A stretch of DNA of 45,000 bases from Rhodobacterales bacterium HKCCE3408 (GCA_015689705.1 WVSN01000007.1:1-45000), one strand, 5' to 3'; positions 14,154 to 24,342 are shown, numbered from the stretch's first letter. Notes: generated by a model from the letters alone, not told the origin. A program made the numbers and translations.

Positions 14154-15464
14154 TCAGTTTCCGCCGAGCGCGCCGGCCAGACCGTCGAACGCGTTCAGCG
14201 CCTCCGCCCGGTTCCGGACCAGCGCGGTCCAATTGGCCATCTCGTCCTGTGCCGCTTCCGGCAGGCTCGAAACCTCCTCGAGCGCGGTGTCGAGATCGCC
14301 GACATCCACGGCAGCGCCGATGCGGCTGAGAATGGCGTCCGGCCCGTCGCCCTCCAGCGGTTCGAGAGAACGGCCGCCGAAATTGCCACGCAGGAAGGCG
14401 GTGAAGCGTTCGCCCGCACTGTCGCCCGCGGTTTCGCGATAGGCGACGGGAAGCGCGGCACGGGCCGCGGCGGGAAAGCGGGTCTGGATCTCCTCGAGCG
14501 TGGGGATGCCGCTTTCGGCGGCGTCGGACAACGCGGCGGGCACTTCGAGCCCTTCGGCATCGGCAACATCCGCAAGCGGGCCGGCAAAGGGCGTGCCGGC
14601 GGCCAGCGCGATGCGAAGCTCGCTCAGCGCCGCCTGGGCCGTTGCGGTCCCGATCGAGGCGGTCGCGCGGTCTTCGGCGTCGGCGATGCGGGCGGCCGCC
14701 TCATCGGCCGTGGCGCGGATCTCCTCGGCCATCGCGGCATTCTGGTCCTGCTGTGCAGAGAGTTCGCCACGCAGTTCCTCGATCGCGGCGGCCATGGCGG
14801 CGCCGTCGGTCGAACCATCGCCGGTCAGCAGCGGGCGCGACTCCAGCTCAGAAACCCGGCCATCGAGATCGGAGAGCGTCGTCTCGATCGAGTCGAGGCG
14901 CGCAGCGAGATCGGTAATGCCACCCTCGACGCCGGAGAGGTCGGTGGCCTCTCCCGGCTCGATCGCGCCCAGATCGCTCTCGAGCGCATCGGTCCTCTCG
15001 TTCAGCGTGGACAGGCGTTCGTCCTGCGCGGCCAGCGTGTCGGCCAGCTCGGTCAGGCGCGCGACATCGAACGAAGGTGTTGGGGAATAAACGAAATACG
15101 CGGCGCCGTAGCCAATCGCTCCGGCAAGTATCCCACCGAACAGAAGCGGCAGGAAGCCCGGACCACCGCCGTCCCGGCGTGGCTCGTCCATCGTCGTGGG
15201 TGTTGCGGCGACCGGCGCAGTCGCGGCGTCGTCGGCCGCCGGGGTGTCGCCGGCATCGGTCGACTCTTCGGCTTCCGAAGCAACAATAGAGTCATCGCCC
15301 ATTACGGTTTCGGCGTCGGACGCGGGCGTGCCCTCGACGCTGTCGGCTGCCACGCTGTCGCCCGGATCGGTCGTCTCCGTCGCGGCGGCAGCGGTCTCGG
15401 CCTCAGTCGTGTCGTCGGTCCCTTCGGTCTGGTCAGGCTGTTTTGTCGTCTTCCTCGCCACCAC
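14154..15464 (-). CDS. Mitofilin-like inner-membrane protein
   Basis: 436 residues. The start is GTG at 15464 (or 15461, also GTG), chosen for the AGAGAGGA ribosome-binding site; a longer frame upstream has no support. The N-terminal 110 residues are Thr/Ala/Asp/Glu-rich and disordered. One membrane segment follows ([20 protein letters not shown]), then a long coiled coil (about 130-260), then a C-terminal helical domain ([17 protein letters not shown] and after) typical of alphaproteobacterial mitofilin homologues encoded between hemD and hemY. Such proteins shape intracytoplasmic or cristae-like membranes. It ends 14 bases before the hemY start. Confidence 0.82.
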   Translation of the reverse strand: MVARKTTKQPDQTEGTDDTTEAETAAAATETTDPGDSVAADSVEGTPASDAETVMGDDSIVASEAEESTDAGDTPAADDAATAPVAATPTTMDEPRRDGGGPGFLPLLFGGILAGAIGYGAAYFVYSPTPSFDVARLTELADTLAAQDERLSTLNERTDALESDLGAIEPGEATDLSGVEGGITDLAARLDSIETTLSDLDGRVSELESRPLLTGDGSTDGAAMAAAIEELRGELSAQQDQNAAMAEEIRATADEAAARIADAEDRATASIGTATAQAALSELRIALAAGTPFAGPLADVADAEGLEVPAALSDAAESGIPTLEEIQTRFPAAARAALPVAYRETAGDSAGERFTAFLRGNFGGRSLEPLEGDGPDAILSRIGAAVDVGDLDTALEEVSSLPEAAQDEMANWTALVRNRAEALNAFDGLAGALGGN

Positions 15465-15553
15465 GAAAGTCCTCTCTGTCCAACGCCTTGGCCCCCCGCA
15501 AAGTGTCGGCGCGAGTCGCCCGGACCAGCGTGGCACGGGCGGCGCCCCGGGGG

Positions 15554-16264
15554 CTAGGGGTAAATATGTCCCGTCAGGGCAGTGACCAGCGCCCCGGCAT
15601 CGGGGCGTTCCGCGACGGTCGCAAGGGATCGGAGAGGCTCGGGAAGTGCCTCGGCCACGGCCTCCGACAGGCAAACGAGGCGCCAGTCTCCGGGCGCGCC
15701 GGACTGGATGGCGGCGAAGAGCGCGGCGCTCCGGGGCGAGAAGAGGGGCACGATCACTGTCCGCGCGTTAGCCATCGGCGCAATCGGCCGGTCCGGTGCC
15801 CGCTCCTCCTGGCGATAGATCACCGCCTCTCGCGCATCGCGGCCGGCCGCGCGGAGTCGCTCTGCGATCTCGCCCCGGGCATGGGCCCCCCGCAGATGCA
15901 GAAGCGGCCCGTCATCCGGCGCCGCGAGGATCGTCGTGACCAGCGCCGCGGCATCCCCGCCACCCGCGCGCGGATCGAACCCAAGGTCGCGCGCAACGGC
16001 CTCGGTCCGCGGCCCGACGCACCAGGCGGGAAGGTCCCGCTCGCCGCTCGCATCGGCGAAGACACGCACGCCGTTCTCGGACGTGAAGATCAGCGCACCG
16101 ATGCCATCCAGCGACGGCACCGCGCCGGTCGGGACGATCTCCTGCAAGGGCAGGATCGCGATCTCGATATCCTCGCCGAACGCATCCGCCAGCGTGGTCG
16201 CGAAGCGCTCGGATTGCGCGCGCGGGCGGGTCAGCAGGACAAGGGGCACGGCATTGTCAGGCAT
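15554..16264 (-). CDS. hemD: Uroporphyrinogen-III synthase
   Basis: 236 residues; ATG at 16264. The N-terminus ([16 protein letters not shown]) and the motif [14 protein letters not shown], then [18 protein letters not shown] and [13 protein letters not shown], then VIYRQE, match HemD enzymes of the Rhodobacteraceae. The enzyme closes hydroxymethylbilane into uroporphyrinogen III with inversion of ring D. It is low in conservation overall, but position next to mitofilin/hemY and divergent from tsaD is the usual order in the group. The 90-base gap before the mitofilin gene is small enough for one transcript. Confidence 0.9.
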   Translation of the reverse strand: MPDNAVPLVLLTRPRAQSERFATTLADAFGEDIEIAILPLQEIVPTGAVPSLDGIGALIFTSENGVRVFADASGERDLPAWCVGPRTEAVARDLGFDPRAGGGDAAALVTTILAAPDDGPLLHLRGAHARGEIAERLRAAGRDAREAVIYRQEERAPDRPIAPMANARTVIVPLFSPRSAALFAAIQSGAPGDWRLVCLSEAVAEALPEPLRSLATVAERPDAGALVTALTGHIYP

Positions 16265-16315
16265 GGCGGGCAGTGTTACCTGCGCCCGGTCCGCCCCGCA
16301 ACGAGATGCGCCCAG

Positions 16316-17398
16316 ATGAGCGATCCGATCACCATCCTCGGCATCGAGACGAGCTGCGACGACACCGCAGCCGCCGTGCTGCGCGATGCCGGGCAGGGGC
16401 CGGAGATCCTGTCGAACCGCGTTGCCGGGCAGGCCGAGCTGCACGCGGCGTTCGGCGGCGTCGTGCCCGAAATCGCCGCCCGCGCCCATGCCGAGCGGGT
16501 CGATCTGGTGATCGAGGCTGCGCTCGAAGAGGCCGGCGTGCAGCTGTCAGGGATCGACGCCATCGCGGTGACCGCGGGGCCGGGCCTGATCGGCGGGGTT
16601 CTGGCGGGCGTCATGGCCGCCAAGGCGATCGGCTTCGCTGCAGCGAAGCCCGTGATCGCGGTCAACCACCTTGCGGGGCACGCGCTGACGCCGCGGCTGA
16701 CCGACGGTCTCGCCTATCCTTACCTCGTCCTGCTCGTCTCGGGCGGGCATTGCCAGTTCCTGCGGGTCGACGGGCCCGATTCCTTCACCCGGCTCGGCGG
16801 CACCATCGACGACGCTCCGGGTGAGGCGTTCGACAAGGCCGCCCGGCTTCTCGGCCTTCCACAGCCCGGCGGTCCGTCAGTGGAACGCGCCGCCCGCAAC
16901 GGTGACCCGACGCGCTTCGATCTTCCGCGCCCGCTGGTCGACCGGCCGGGGCTGGACCTCTCTTTCTCGGGCCTCAAGACCGCGATCCTGCGTGCGCGAG
17001 ACGGGCTTGTGACGGCGCAGGGTGGATTGCGCGAGGCTGACGTCGCCGACCTGTCCGCCAGCTTCCAGCAGGCTGTCGCGGATGTCCTGACGGAGAAATC
17101 TCGCCGCGCTCTGGCTGGTCAGACCGGGCTGTCCGGCTTTGCCGTCGCCGGTGGCGTCGCGGCCAACAATCAGCTTCGTTCCGGCCTCCAGTCGGTCGCT
17201 GAAGAGGCCGGGGTTCCATTCGTCGCCCCGCCGCTCGCGCTCTGCACCGACAATGGTGCGATGATCGCTTATGCGGGGCTCGAGCTGCACCGGTTGGGTC
17301 GCCGCGATGGTCCGGCCTTTCCGGCGCGTCCGCGCTGGCCCCTCGATGCGGCCGCCGTTCCGATCCTCGGCTCGGGCAAGAAGGGGGCCAAGGCGTGA
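16316..17398 (+). CDS. tsaD: tRNA N6-adenosine threonylcarbamoyltransferase TsaD
   Basis: 360 residues; ATG at 16316. [16 protein letters not shown] at the N-terminus, the metal-binding HLAGH ([11 protein letters not shown]), [10 protein letters not shown] and [12 protein letters not shown] are diagnostic of the Kae1/YgjD/TsaD family. The enzyme transfers the threonylcarbamoyl group to A37 of tRNAs reading ANN codons, including tRNA-Thr. It is divergent from hemD and overlaps gpsA by four bases (GTGA), a common Rhodobacteraceae order. Confidence 0.97.
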   Translation: MSDPITILGIETSCDDTAAAVLRDAGQGPEILSNRVAGQAELHAAFGGVVPEIAARAHAERVDLVIEAALEEAGVQLSGIDAIAVTAGPGLIGGVLAGVMAAKAIGFAAAKPVIAVNHLAGHALTPRLTDGLAYPYLVLLVSGGHCQFLRVDGPDSFTRLGGTIDDAPGEAFDKAARLLGLPQPGGPSVERAARNGDPTRFDLPRPLVDRPGLDLSFSGLKTAILRARDGLVTAQGGLREADVADLSASFQQAVADVLTEKSRRALAGQTGLSGFAVAGGVAANNQLRSGLQSVAEEAGVPFVAPPLALCTDNGAMIAYAGLELHRLGRRDGPAFPARPRWPLDAAAVPILGSGKKGAKA

Positions 17399-18324
17399 GC
17401 GGGCGGATCGACGTGCTCGGAGCCGGGGCCTTCGGAACGGCCCTGGCCATCGCACTCGCCCGCGCAGGGCGGGAGGTGCGACTCTGGGCGCGGTCTGGCG
17501 CTGACGAGATGCAGGCGACCCGCCGCGTTCCGCGCCTGCCGGATGCCGATCTGCCCGAGGGCGTGACCGTGACCGGCGACCGCGCCGCGCTGGATGCGCC
17601 GATCCGGCTGATTGCGGTGCCGACGCAGCAGATCGAGACGGTTCTCGAAGATCCCGCGCCTGCAATGGTCTCCTGCGCCAAGGGTATTCACCGTGCGACC
17701 GGCCTCGGACCGGCTTCCCTGATCACTGCCCGCTGCCCCGAGGCGCGGGTCGCGCAACTGACCGGACCCGGCTTCGCGACCGACATCGCGGCCGGCCTGC
17801 CCACGGCGATGACCCTCGCCAGCCCGGACGAGGCGCGAGACCTGCAGGAGGCACTGTCGACGCCGGCGCTGCGGCTTTATCGCTCGACCGACGTGATCGG
17901 CGCGGAACTCGGCGGCGCGCTCAAGAATGTCTACGCTATTGCCGCCGGTGCCGCGATGGCCGGCGGCCTGGGCTTGTCGGCACGCGCCGCCCTGATCGCG
18001 CGCGGCTTCGCCGAGATGACGCGGATCGCCACCGCCGCCGGGGCCGAGCCCGAGACGCTTGCCGGGCTGTCGGGCCTCGGCGATCTGGTCCTGACCTGCA
18101 CATCAGACGTCTCGCGCAATTATCGCTTCGGCGCCGCGCTCGCGACTGGTGCGGACTGGGACCCGGGCGTGACGGTCGAGGGCCGCGCAACGGCCGCCGC
18201 GCTCTCTGCCCGCACGGACGTCGACACACCCGTCGCCGACATGGTCGATGCGCTGGCCGAAGGCCGCATTGACTTCGAGACGGCGACCGACACCCTTCTC
18301 AACCGACCCCTGAAAGCGGAGTGA
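17395..18324 (+). CDS. gpsA: Glycerol-3-phosphate dehydrogenase [NAD(P)+]
   Basis: 309 residues starting with GTG at 17395, overlapping tsaD. The Rossmann motif [13 protein letters not shown], the catalytic Lys region [13 protein letters not shown] and [19 protein letters not shown] are GpsA signatures. It reduces dihydroxyacetone phosphate to sn-glycerol-3-phosphate for phospholipid synthesis, in the cytoplasm. It is followed 8 bases later by an EVE-domain gene. Confidence 0.96.
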   Translation: MSGRIDVLGAGAFGTALAIALARAGREVRLWARSGADEMQATRRVPRLPDADLPEGVTVTGDRAALDAPIRLIAVPTQQIETVLEDPAPAMVSCAKGIHRATGLGPASLITARCPEARVAQLTGPGFATDIAAGLPTAMTLASPDEARDLQEALSTPALRLYRSTDVIGAELGGALKNVYAIAAGAAMAGGLGLSARAALIARGFAEMTRIATAAGAEPETLAGLSGLGDLVLTCTSDVSRNYRFGAALATGADWDPGVTVEGRATAAALSARTDVDTPVADMVDALAEGRIDFETATDTLLNRPLKAE

Positions 18325-18332
18325 CCCCAACG

Positions 18333-18752
18333 ATGCGCTACTGGCTGTTCAAATCCGAACCCGACACGTGGTCCTGGGACGACCAGGTCGCGAAAGGCGA
18401 GGCCGGGCAGGAATGGGACGGTGTGCGGAACTACCAGGCCCGCAACAACATGCGCGAAATGAATGTGGGCGACCGCGGGTTCTTCTACCACTCGCAAAGC
18501 GACAAGGCCGTGGTCGGTATCGTCGAGGTGTCGGCCGAGAGCCATCCCGACAGCACCACCGATGACGAACGGTGGGAATGCGTCGATATCCGCGCCATCC
18601 GGCCCTTCGAGCGGCCCGTAACTCTGGCCGACGTAAAGAACGAGCCGCGGCTGAAGGACATGGTCTTGGCGAACAACACGCGGCTGTCCGTCCAGCCGGT
18701 CACCGAGGCGGAATGGCGTGTGGTCTGTGAACTCGGCGGCACCGATCCCTGA
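18333..18752 (+). CDS. EVE-domain protein
   Basis: 139 residues from ATG at 18333 (a GTG at 18321 in the same frame is possible). MRYWLFKSEPDTWSWDD, then WDGVRNYQARNNMREM, GDRGFFYHS and the ending EWRVV are hallmark EVE residues. EVE is a PUA/YTH-like fold that binds modified bases. In Alphaproteobacteria the gene often sits after gpsA as here. The substrate is not known. Confidence 0.9.
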   Translation: MRYWLFKSEPDTWSWDDQVAKGEAGQEWDGVRNYQARNNMREMNVGDRGFFYHSQSDKAVVGIVEVSAESHPDSTTDDERWECVDIRAIRPFERPVTLADVKNEPRLKDMVLANNTRLSVQPVTEAEWRVVCELGGTDP

Positions 18753-18775
18753 CTGACACCAGGTCCTGACAAATA

Positions 18776-18810
18776 GGAGGGCCCCGCCATTGTCCTGGGG
18801 GACCCTCCCT
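18776..18810 (+). terminator. Possible terminator hairpin after the EVE gene
   Basis: GGAGGGCCCC pairs imperfectly with GGGGACCCTCC across a short loop, about 25 bases after the EVE stop. No good T run follows, so the call is weak. Confidence 0.35.
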
Positions 18811-18947
18811 CACCCACGCGCCCGCTCCGCACGTGTCCGGAAATTCGGTCCCGCCATCCTGGCCGGGGCCCAAGCCCGTAGCACCCGCATGGCCGAGCGG
18901 TCGAGCGCCAAGTCTTTCAGATTTGCGTCAATCCGGCCGGACCGGCG

Positions 18948-19289
18948 TCAGGCGAAGGCCGATTCCTTCCGGAAATGCTTGGTCAGCATGTAATAGACCA
19001 CGGCCCGGTACTTGTTCCGTTCGGACATGCCGTAGGTCTCCATCACCGACTTGATCGCCGCATCCAGATCCGGGCTGTCGGCAAGGCCGAGCTTCTTCAT
19101 CAGGAAATTCTTCTTCACCGTCTCGATCTCACCCGGCTGGCTGGCCGCGACGGTCGACGCGTCGGCATCGTAGATCGCCGGTCCGCAGCCGATGGTCACC
19201 TTCGTCAGAAGGTCCATATCCGGCTCCATCCCGCACTTGGTTCGAAGATCGTTCGCGTACATCGCGATGAGATCGTCCCGTTTTCCCAT
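18948..19289 (-). CDS. DUF2853 family protein
   Basis: 113 residues; ATG at 19289 with a GGGAGCGAG ribosome-binding site. The sequence MGKRDDLIAMYANDLRTKCG, then LLTKVTIGCGPAIYDADAS, then NFLMKKLGL and RNKYRAVVYYMLTKHFRKE fits DUF2853 closely and over its full length. It is a small helical protein of unknown function, common in marine Alphaproteobacteria. Confidence 0.9.
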   Translation of the reverse strand: MGKRDDLIAMYANDLRTKCGMEPDMDLLTKVTIGCGPAIYDADASTVAASQPGEIETVKKNFLMKKLGLADSPDLDAAIKSVMETYGMSERNKYRAVVYYMLTKHFRKESAFA

Positions 19290-19405
19290 TTCTCGCTCCC
19301 TAGTCGTCTTTGCGGGCTAATCGCCCCACCAATGCGGAAAGACTGTCGCTCCGGTCTGCGAAAAGGAAGCAAAATCTCCCCCGACGCGGATTTCGGCAGG
19401 TCGCG

Positions 19406-20386
19406 TCAGCGGGCCTGCCACGCGGCAAAGCGGGCCAGCAGGGCAGCCTCGTCGAGGCTCCCGGGCGCGGGCGAGCCGCCGGCCATCTCCGCGCCGAGCT
19501 CCGTGAGGAAGGAGTTGACCGGCACAGGGACGCCGTGGAGCCGGCCAAGCCGGGCGATCTCTCCGTTCAGGTAGTCGGTCTCGACGCTGCCCGTTCCACG
19601 CAGAAGCGACTGGGTGGTCGAGCTGCCGGCGCGCGCGATCCCCGGTACGTCCTTCATCTGCATCAGCGCCTTGCGCCGCGGGTCGTCGAGGCCGACATTC
19701 TGCCAGCCGAGCCCGGCACCGTGGAATGCGGCCTCGGCCTCTTCACGGGCCCGTTTGGCGAAGTCGCCCTGCCGGAATTCGGCCCCGATGGCCGCGTCGA
19801 TGGCATTTGACACGTTCAGGACAAGCTTGCCGCGCTTCGAGGCCATGACGTCCTCATGCACGAAGCCGCCGATCCGCGGTCCGTCGATCGCCTCGGCCAG
19901 CGCCCGGTCGTCATCGTCGGCGCCCGACGGATAGCGGCCGATGTCGAACAACCCGATCTTCGGGCTGCCGTTCGCGACCACCTCACCCGGGGTCAGGTAG
20001 GTAACCGGCATCATCACTGTGACGCCGTGGACGTTCGGGAACAGGCGCAGCGCCATATCCTCGTTCGCGATGCCGTTCTGGAAGCAGAAGATCGGCTGGT
20101 CCCGCAGCCCGGCGGCGCGCAGCGCCTCGAGGGCTGTCGGCGTATCCTGGGATTTCATCGTCAGGAGAACGGCGTCGCCGGGGCGGAACGCGATCTCGGC
20201 GGGGCTCGCCACGACCGGAAGGCTGGCCGAGAAATGGCCGTCAGGCGTGCGCACGGTCAATGGCCCAGATTTCAGCGCCTCCAGCATCGAGCCGCGCGCG
20301 ATGCCGATCACCTCGCGCCCCGCATCGCAGAGCGCTGCCGCCACCGCGCCTCCGACGGCGCCTACCCCGAAGACGATGATACGCAT
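19406..20386 (-). CDS. Ketopantoate reductase family protein
   Basis: 326 residues; ATG at 20386 (a TTG two codons upstream also fits the frame). It has IIVFGVGAVGGAVAAAL (Rossmann GxGAVG), LLTMKSQDTPTALEAL, FCFQNGIANE and the later KLVLNVSNAIDA and MKDVPGIARAGSSTTQSLLRG. These match ApbA/PanE-type enzymes, which reduce 2-dehydropantoate with NADPH. Many paralogues in Rhodobacteraceae act on other 2-oxo acids, so panE is not assigned. Confidence 0.85.
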   Translation of the reverse strand: MRIIVFGVGAVGGAVAAALCDAGREVIGIARGSMLEALKSGPLTVRTPDGHFSASLPVVASPAEIAFRPGDAVLLTMKSQDTPTALEALRAAGLRDQPIFCFQNGIANEDMALRLFPNVHGVTVMMPVTYLTPGEVVANGSPKIGLFDIGRYPSGADDDDRALAEAIDGPRIGGFVHEDVMASKRGKLVLNVSNAIDAAIGAEFRQGDFAKRAREEAEAAFHGAGLGWQNVGLDDPRRKALMQMKDVPGIARAGSSTTQSLLRGTGSVETDYLNGEIARLGRLHGVPVPVNSFLTELGAEMAGGSPAPGSLDEAALLARFAAWQAR

Positions 20387-20493
20387 AGCCAATCCCCTGT
20401 TTCCTGCCAGCGGCGAGGATGGTCGGAGGGGGCGGAAAGAACAAGGGCGCGCACCCCACGGCGCGCGCCCTCAATCGTCCGAGATCGGGACGG

Positions 20494-21042
20494 TTACGAT
20501 CCGGTTTCTTCGGTTTCCTCGTCCAGCATGTCGCCGGTCGCCGGCTCGCTGGCCGTCGTGTCCTCGTCATTCATCATGTCGCCTTCGGTGTCCTGCGGCA
20601 GGATCTGGGCGATCATCGTGTCGTCGGGCAGGCTTTCGACGCCGGTCTCGTCAAACTCGGGCATCGACTCGAGCGTCTGCTTGTCGGCGTTGAGCAGGAA
20701 CGAATTGCCGTCCTCGCGCAGGTCGAAATCCTCTAGCGGCATGGCGACGGTGTATTCGCCGAGCCCGAGAAATCCGCCGATGCCGAGTACCGCGTTCGGC
20801 ACGTCGTCGACCATCGTGACGTAGTCGATATCGGCGATCGCGTCGCCGTTCGGGTCATAGGCCGTCATGCCGACGACGTCGCCCACGGTCATCTCGTCGA
20901 TCGAGGTGTACATCTGCGCCATCTCGTTCGCAGTGGCCTGGTCGTCAGCGGCCGGAGCGGCGGAGTCGCTGCTCTGGGCGACGGCACCCCCTGCGATCAG
21001 GGCGGCGATTGCGGCGGTCGAAGCAAGAGTATGCAGTTTCAT
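20494..21042 (-). CDS. Secreted PRC-barrel protein
   Basis: 182 residues; ATG at 21042 with AAGGAG 8 bases upstream. A signal peptide (MKLHTLASTAAIAALIAGGAVA) is followed by an acidic linker, a PRC-barrel-like beta domain (TVGDVVGMTAYDPNGDAIADIDYV through YTVAMPLEDF) and a very acidic Thr/Glu/Asp tail. It probably resides in the periplasm. Similar proteins are abundant in Roseobacters. Function unknown. Confidence 0.75.
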   Translation of the reverse strand: MKLHTLASTAAIAALIAGGAVAQSSDSAAPAADDQATANEMAQMYTSIDEMTVGDVVGMTAYDPNGDAIADIDYVTMVDDVPNAVLGIGGFLGLGEYTVAMPLEDFDLREDGNSFLLNADKQTLESMPEFDETGVESLPDDTMIAQILPQDTEGDMMNDEDTTASEPATGDMLDEETEETGS

Positions 21043-21214
21043 GTCAGTCTCCTTCTGTCTGTCGACTGTGCCCTTCCACATAGGCAGGCATCCGGAGGCT
21101 CTAAGGGGAGTGGCCGGCGGCGGGCGGCCGCTCGCCAAAACCGCCAGTTCGCGTCGGCCATAAGCCGCGCGCGCAGTTTGGACTGGCATGAAATTGCTGG
21201 CTTTGGGGGTATCA

Positions 21215-21238
21215 ATGCGGCGGATTATGCCGCCGCAT
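21215..21238. terminator. Hairpin between the PRC-barrel gene and ahcY
   Basis: ATGCGGCGG and CCGCCGCAT form a perfect 9-bp stem with a 6-base loop, 25 bases beyond the ahcY stop. It is probably the ahcY terminator, though no strong T run follows. Confidence 0.5.
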
Positions 21239-21262
21239 CAACAGGTTCCCCGTGACGTAGCG

Positions 21263-22648
21263 TCAGTAGCGGTAGTGTTCCGGCTTGAACGGACCGTCCT
21301 GCGGAACGCCGATATAATCGGCCTGGCCCTTGTCGAGCGTGGTCAGTTTCGCGCCGATCTTGCCCAGATGCAGCCGCGCGACTTTCTCGTCGAGGTGCTT
21401 CGGCAGGACATAGACCTTGTTCTCGTACTGATCGCCGCGGGTCCAGAGTTCGATCTGCGCCAGCACCTGGTTGGTGAAAGAGGCCGACATCACGAAGGAC
21501 GGGTGGCCCGTGGCGTTGCCGAGGTTCAGCAGCCGGCCTTCGGACAGCAGGATGATCCGGTTGCCCGAGGGCATCTCGATCATGTCGACCTGGTCCTTGA
21601 TGTTCGTCCACTTGTGGTTCTTCAGCGCGGCGACCTGGATCTCGTTGTCGAAGTGGCCGATGTTGCCGACGATCGCCATGTCCTTCATGTCGCGCATGTG
21701 CTCGATGCGGATGACGTCCTTGTTGCCGGTCGTGGTGATGAAGATGTCGGCCTTGCCGACCTCGTCCTCGAGCAGCACGACCTCGTAGCCGTCCATCGCC
21801 GCCTGAAGGGCGCAGATCGGGTCGACCTCGGTCACCTTGACTCGGGCGCCAGCGCCACGCAGCGAAGCGGCCGAGCCCTTGCCGACGTCACCGTAACCGC
21901 AGACGACGGCGACCTTGCCGGCCATCATCGTGTCGGTGGCGCGGCGGATGCCGTCCACGAGCGACTCCTTGCAGCCGTACTTGTTGTCGAACTTCGACTT
22001 CGTGACGCTGTCGTTCACGTTGATCGCCGGGAAGGGCAGGAGCCCCTTCTTCTGCAGTTCGTAAAGACGATGGACGCCGGTCGTGGTCTCTTCCGAGACG
22101 CCGTTGATCGCGTCGCGGACCTTGGTGAACCAGCCCGGCGACTGCTCCATGCGCTTCTTGATCTGGGCCTTGATGACGGCCTCTTCCTCGGATTGCGGGA
22201 CCGGGATGATGTCCTCGCCCGCCTCGGCCCGTGCGCCGAGAAGGACGTAGAGCGTCGCGTCGCCGCCGTCGTCGAGGATCATGTTCGCGCCGTCGGCGAA
22301 CTGGAAGGACTTGTCGAGATAGTCCCAGTGCTCCTCGAGCGACTGGCCCTTGACCGCGAAGACCGGCACGCCGGCTTTTGCGATCGCCGCCGCGGCATGA
22401 TCCTGGGTCGAGAAGATGTTGCACGAGGCCCACCGCACGTCGGCCCCGAGGGCGACGAGGGTCTCGATCAGCACGCCGGTCTGGATCGTCATGTGGAGCG
22501 AGCCGACGATGCGCGCGCCCTTCAGCGGCTTCGACGTGCCGAACTCCTCGCGCAGGGCCATCAGGCCGGGCATCTCGGTCTCGGCGATGTCCAGTTCCTT
22601 GCGGCCGTATTCGGCCAGCGCAATGTCCTTGACGACGTAGTCGGCCAT
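21263..22648 (-). CDS. ahcY: Adenosylhomocysteinase
   Basis: 461 residues; ATG at 22648 with GGAGG 8 bases upstream. [18 protein letters not shown], the [16 protein letters not shown] block, [13 protein letters not shown], the NAD-binding [12 protein letters not shown] and the C-terminal FKPEHYRY are diagnostic. The tetrameric, NAD-dependent enzyme hydrolyses S-adenosylhomocysteine to adenosine and homocysteine, relieving product inhibition of methyltransferases. I looked for an SAH riboswitch in the leader and saw none that I could draw. Confidence 0.98.
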   Translation of the reverse strand: MADYVVKDIALAEYGRKELDIAETEMPGLMALREEFGTSKPLKGARIVGSLHMTIQTGVLIETLVALGADVRWASCNIFSTQDHAAAAIAKAGVPVFAVKGQSLEEHWDYLDKSFQFADGANMILDDGGDATLYVLLGARAEAGEDIIPVPQSEEEAVIKAQIKKRMEQSPGWFTKVRDAINGVSEETTTGVHRLYELQKKGLLPFPAINVNDSVTKSKFDNKYGCKESLVDGIRRATDTMMAGKVAVVCGYGDVGKGSAASLRGAGARVKVTEVDPICALQAAMDGYEVVLLEDEVGKADIFITTTGNKDVIRIEHMRDMKDMAIVGNIGHFDNEIQVAALKNHKWTNIKDQVDMIEMPSGNRIILLSEGRLLNLGNATGHPSFVMSASFTNQVLAQIELWTRGDQYENKVYVLPKHLDEKVARLHLGKIGAKLTTLDKGQADYIGVPQDGPFKPEHYRY

Positions 22649-22730
22649 GGGCCCAACCTCCGGAAAATATCTGTTGGCGGGCATTTAGCAGCGAGGGCCC
22701 TTAGCGGCAATGCGGCGGTGCGACAAATGC

Positions 22731-22758
22731 GGAGGGCCGCCCGCCCGGACGGCCCTCC
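22731..22758 (-). terminator. Terminator hairpin after the 21-residue gene
   Basis: GGAGGGCCG pairs perfectly with CGGCCCTCC across a 10-base loop, 19 bases after the small gene's stop on the minus strand; ATTTG follows. Confidence 0.55.
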
Positions 22759-22777
22759 ATCTGAAAATCGTGAAAGG

Positions 22778-22843
22778 TTACTTGCCCTTGCCGCCCTTGG
22801 CGCCGCCCTTGTCGGCAGGCATCTTCTTGGTCTCCTTGGCCAT
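22778..22843 (-). CDS. 21-residue Lys/Gly-rich small protein
   Basis: ATG at 22843 with a clear GGGAGA ribosome-binding site 8 bases upstream, 21 sense codons and TAA, then a strong hairpin. The product is very basic (nine Lys of 21), with a GGAKGGKGK end. A proper ribosome-binding site and terminator argue that it is expressed. Very short Lys/Gly-rich proteins of this kind may bind nucleic acid, but no family is recognised. Confidence 0.5.
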   Translation of the reverse strand: MAKETKKMPADKGGAKGGKGK

Positions 22844-22981
22844 GCGCCGGTCTCCCTATCTGATATATCAATATCGGCAGACTAAGCCGGACCAGCCGCG
22901 ATCCCCTAGCGATTCCTTGCGTCGGCTTGCCAAAAGGTACCCGGCTGCTATCCATCTGGCGGACCGGACAAGGGGGATCGG

Positions 22982-23581
22982 ATGGCCAGATCGCAGCCCC
23001 GCGCATGGCAGAGAATGCTGTCGGGCCGGCGGCTCGACCTGCTCGATCCGACGCCCGTCGATATCGAGATCGAGGACATCGCGCACGGCCTCGCCTTCGT
23101 CGCCCGCTGGAACGGGCAGACCCGGGGCGACTGGCCGTACTCCGTGGCCGAGCATTCCCTGCTGGTCGAGGAGATCTACGGCCGCATCCGGCCCGCAGCC
23201 GAGGTGAAATGGCGGCTTGCTGCGCTGCTCCACGATGCGCCGGAATACGTGATCGGCGACATGATCTCGCCGGTGAAGGCTGCCGTCGGGCCCGGCTACG
23301 GCGCGCTCGACGACCGGCTCGCCGCCGCGATCCACCTGCGCTTCGGCCTTCCGGCCGAGGTGCCGAAGCCGGTCAAGGCGGACATCAAGAAGGCCGACAA
23401 GGTCTCTGCCTGGCTCGAGGCGGTGCAGATCGCCGGTTTCGCGGTGCCCGAGGCGAACCGCTTCTTCGGCGTGCCGGACCCTGAACTGACGCGCGGATTG
23501 TCGATCCTGCTGCGCCCCCCGGTCGAGGTGCGGCGCTCCTATGTTGCGCGTCATCGGGAGCTTCTGGAGGTCATCCGGTGA
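22982..23581 (+). CDS. HD-domain phosphohydrolase
   Basis: 199 residues; ATG at 22982. The HD motifs are visible: the metal-binding His in YSVAEHSLLV, the His-Asp pair in LLHDAPEYVIGDM and the last Asp in KKADKV. It resembles YfbR-type 5'-nucleotidases/HD family hydrolases. Its last bases overlap the GTG start of the acetyltransferase gene, so the two are one operon. Substrate is not known. Confidence 0.85.
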   Translation: MARSQPRAWQRMLSGRRLDLLDPTPVDIEIEDIAHGLAFVARWNGQTRGDWPYSVAEHSLLVEEIYGRIRPAAEVKWRLAALLHDAPEYVIGDMISPVKAAVGPGYGALDDRLAAAIHLRFGLPAEVPKPVKADIKKADKVSAWLEAVQIAGFAVPEANRFFGVPDPELTRGLSILLRPPVEVRRSYVARHRELLEVIR

Positions 23582-24057
23582 TCACCGTCCTGCGGGCCGG
23601 ACGTCTGCACGCATCGGGCATGGCCGACCTTCTGAATGAGATCATCTCCGCTGGCGGATCGACCGCCATGACCACTCTGGTCTCCGGCGACTATTTAGCC
23701 GAGCGGATCGGGCACGACCGCTCCGCCTGGCATGTCGCCGAGGACGAGGCGGGCCGCGTGATGGGCTTTCAGTGGATCGAGCCGGCAGATTACCTGCCCG
23801 CCGATGCCGCCGAGATCGCGACGTTCGCCCGGAAGGGCAGCAGCGGTCTCGGCATCGGATCAGCGCTGTTCCGGGCGACCGAAGCGGCCGCGCGCGCCCT
23901 CGGCTACGCCTGGATCAATGCCAACATCCGGGCCGACAATTCCGGCGGGCTGGCCTACTACCAGAGCCGGGGGTTCGAGGATTACGGCCGTGTCGAGGGC
24001 TACCCGATGGAGAACGGGCAGGTGGTCGACAAGGTTCTCAAGCGCTTCGATCTTTGA
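23578..24057 (+). CDS. GNAT family N-acetyltransferase
   Basis: 159 residues from GTG at 23578, overlapping the HD gene stop (GTGA). The acetyl-CoA loop is the GSSGLGIGSALFRATEAAAR region (motif A), followed by ALGYAWINANIRADNSGGLAYYQSRGFEDYG (motif B), typical of GNAT enzymes related to phosphinothricin/L-amino acid acetyltransferases. The acceptor is unknown. Confidence 0.88.
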   Translation: MITVLRAGRLHASGMADLLNEIISAGGSTAMTTLVSGDYLAERIGHDRSAWHVAEDEAGRVMGFQWIEPADYLPADAAEIATFARKGSSGLGIGSALFRATEAAARALGYAWINANIRADNSGGLAYYQSRGFEDYGRVEGYPMENGQVVDKVLKRFDL

Positions 24058-24081
24058 CCGCGGCCCGGTTGAGGGTCTCGC

Positions 24082-24342
24082 TCAGCCGCACCGATCCGGC
24101 AGCGCAGTCGTGGTGGTGCCGGACAGGCTGTCGCTGCGGCGTGTCCGCGGAAGAAGCGATTTGACCGCGTCAGTGACAAAGCGGGGGCCCCGCAGAAACA
24201 GCTCCTTCCGCCTCTGGCGCCGATACTCGTAGCGCGCCTTCGCGAAGGCCGCGCGATAGGGCTCGGCGGGGTCGAACGGGCGTCCGCTGGCGTCGTACCG
24301 GGCGTGCGGGTCCGGCATTTCCGGAAACCTGTAGTGATGCAT
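24082..24342 (-). CDS. Hypothetical protein, basic
   Basis: 86 residues; ATG at 24342 with GAGG about 8 bases upstream. The protein begins MHHYRFPEMPDPHARYD, has a basic middle (FAKARYEYRRQRRKELFLR) and a Ser/Thr-rich end. It is divergent from the LysR gene at 24438, the usual layout for a LysR target. No family is recognised. Confidence 0.55.
   Translation of the reverse strand: MHHYRFPEMPDPHARYDASGRPFDPAEPYRAAFAKARYEYRRQRRKELFLRGPRFVTDAVKSLLPRTRRSDSLSGTTTTALPDRCG

Noticed and set aside
18885..18945. tRNA-Ser/Leu-like stretch (GGCCGAGCGGTCGAG followed by a 5-bp stem)
   Set aside because: No T arm, acceptor pairing or CCA could be drawn, and the implied anticodon does not fit; probably chance or an old remnant.
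22649..22740. SAH riboswitch in the ahcY leader
   Set aside because: The leader is short and the conserved pseudoknot core could not be drawn.
21188..22885. 565-codon plus-strand frame opposite ahcY
   Set aside because: ahcY is certain; the frame is a composition shadow.
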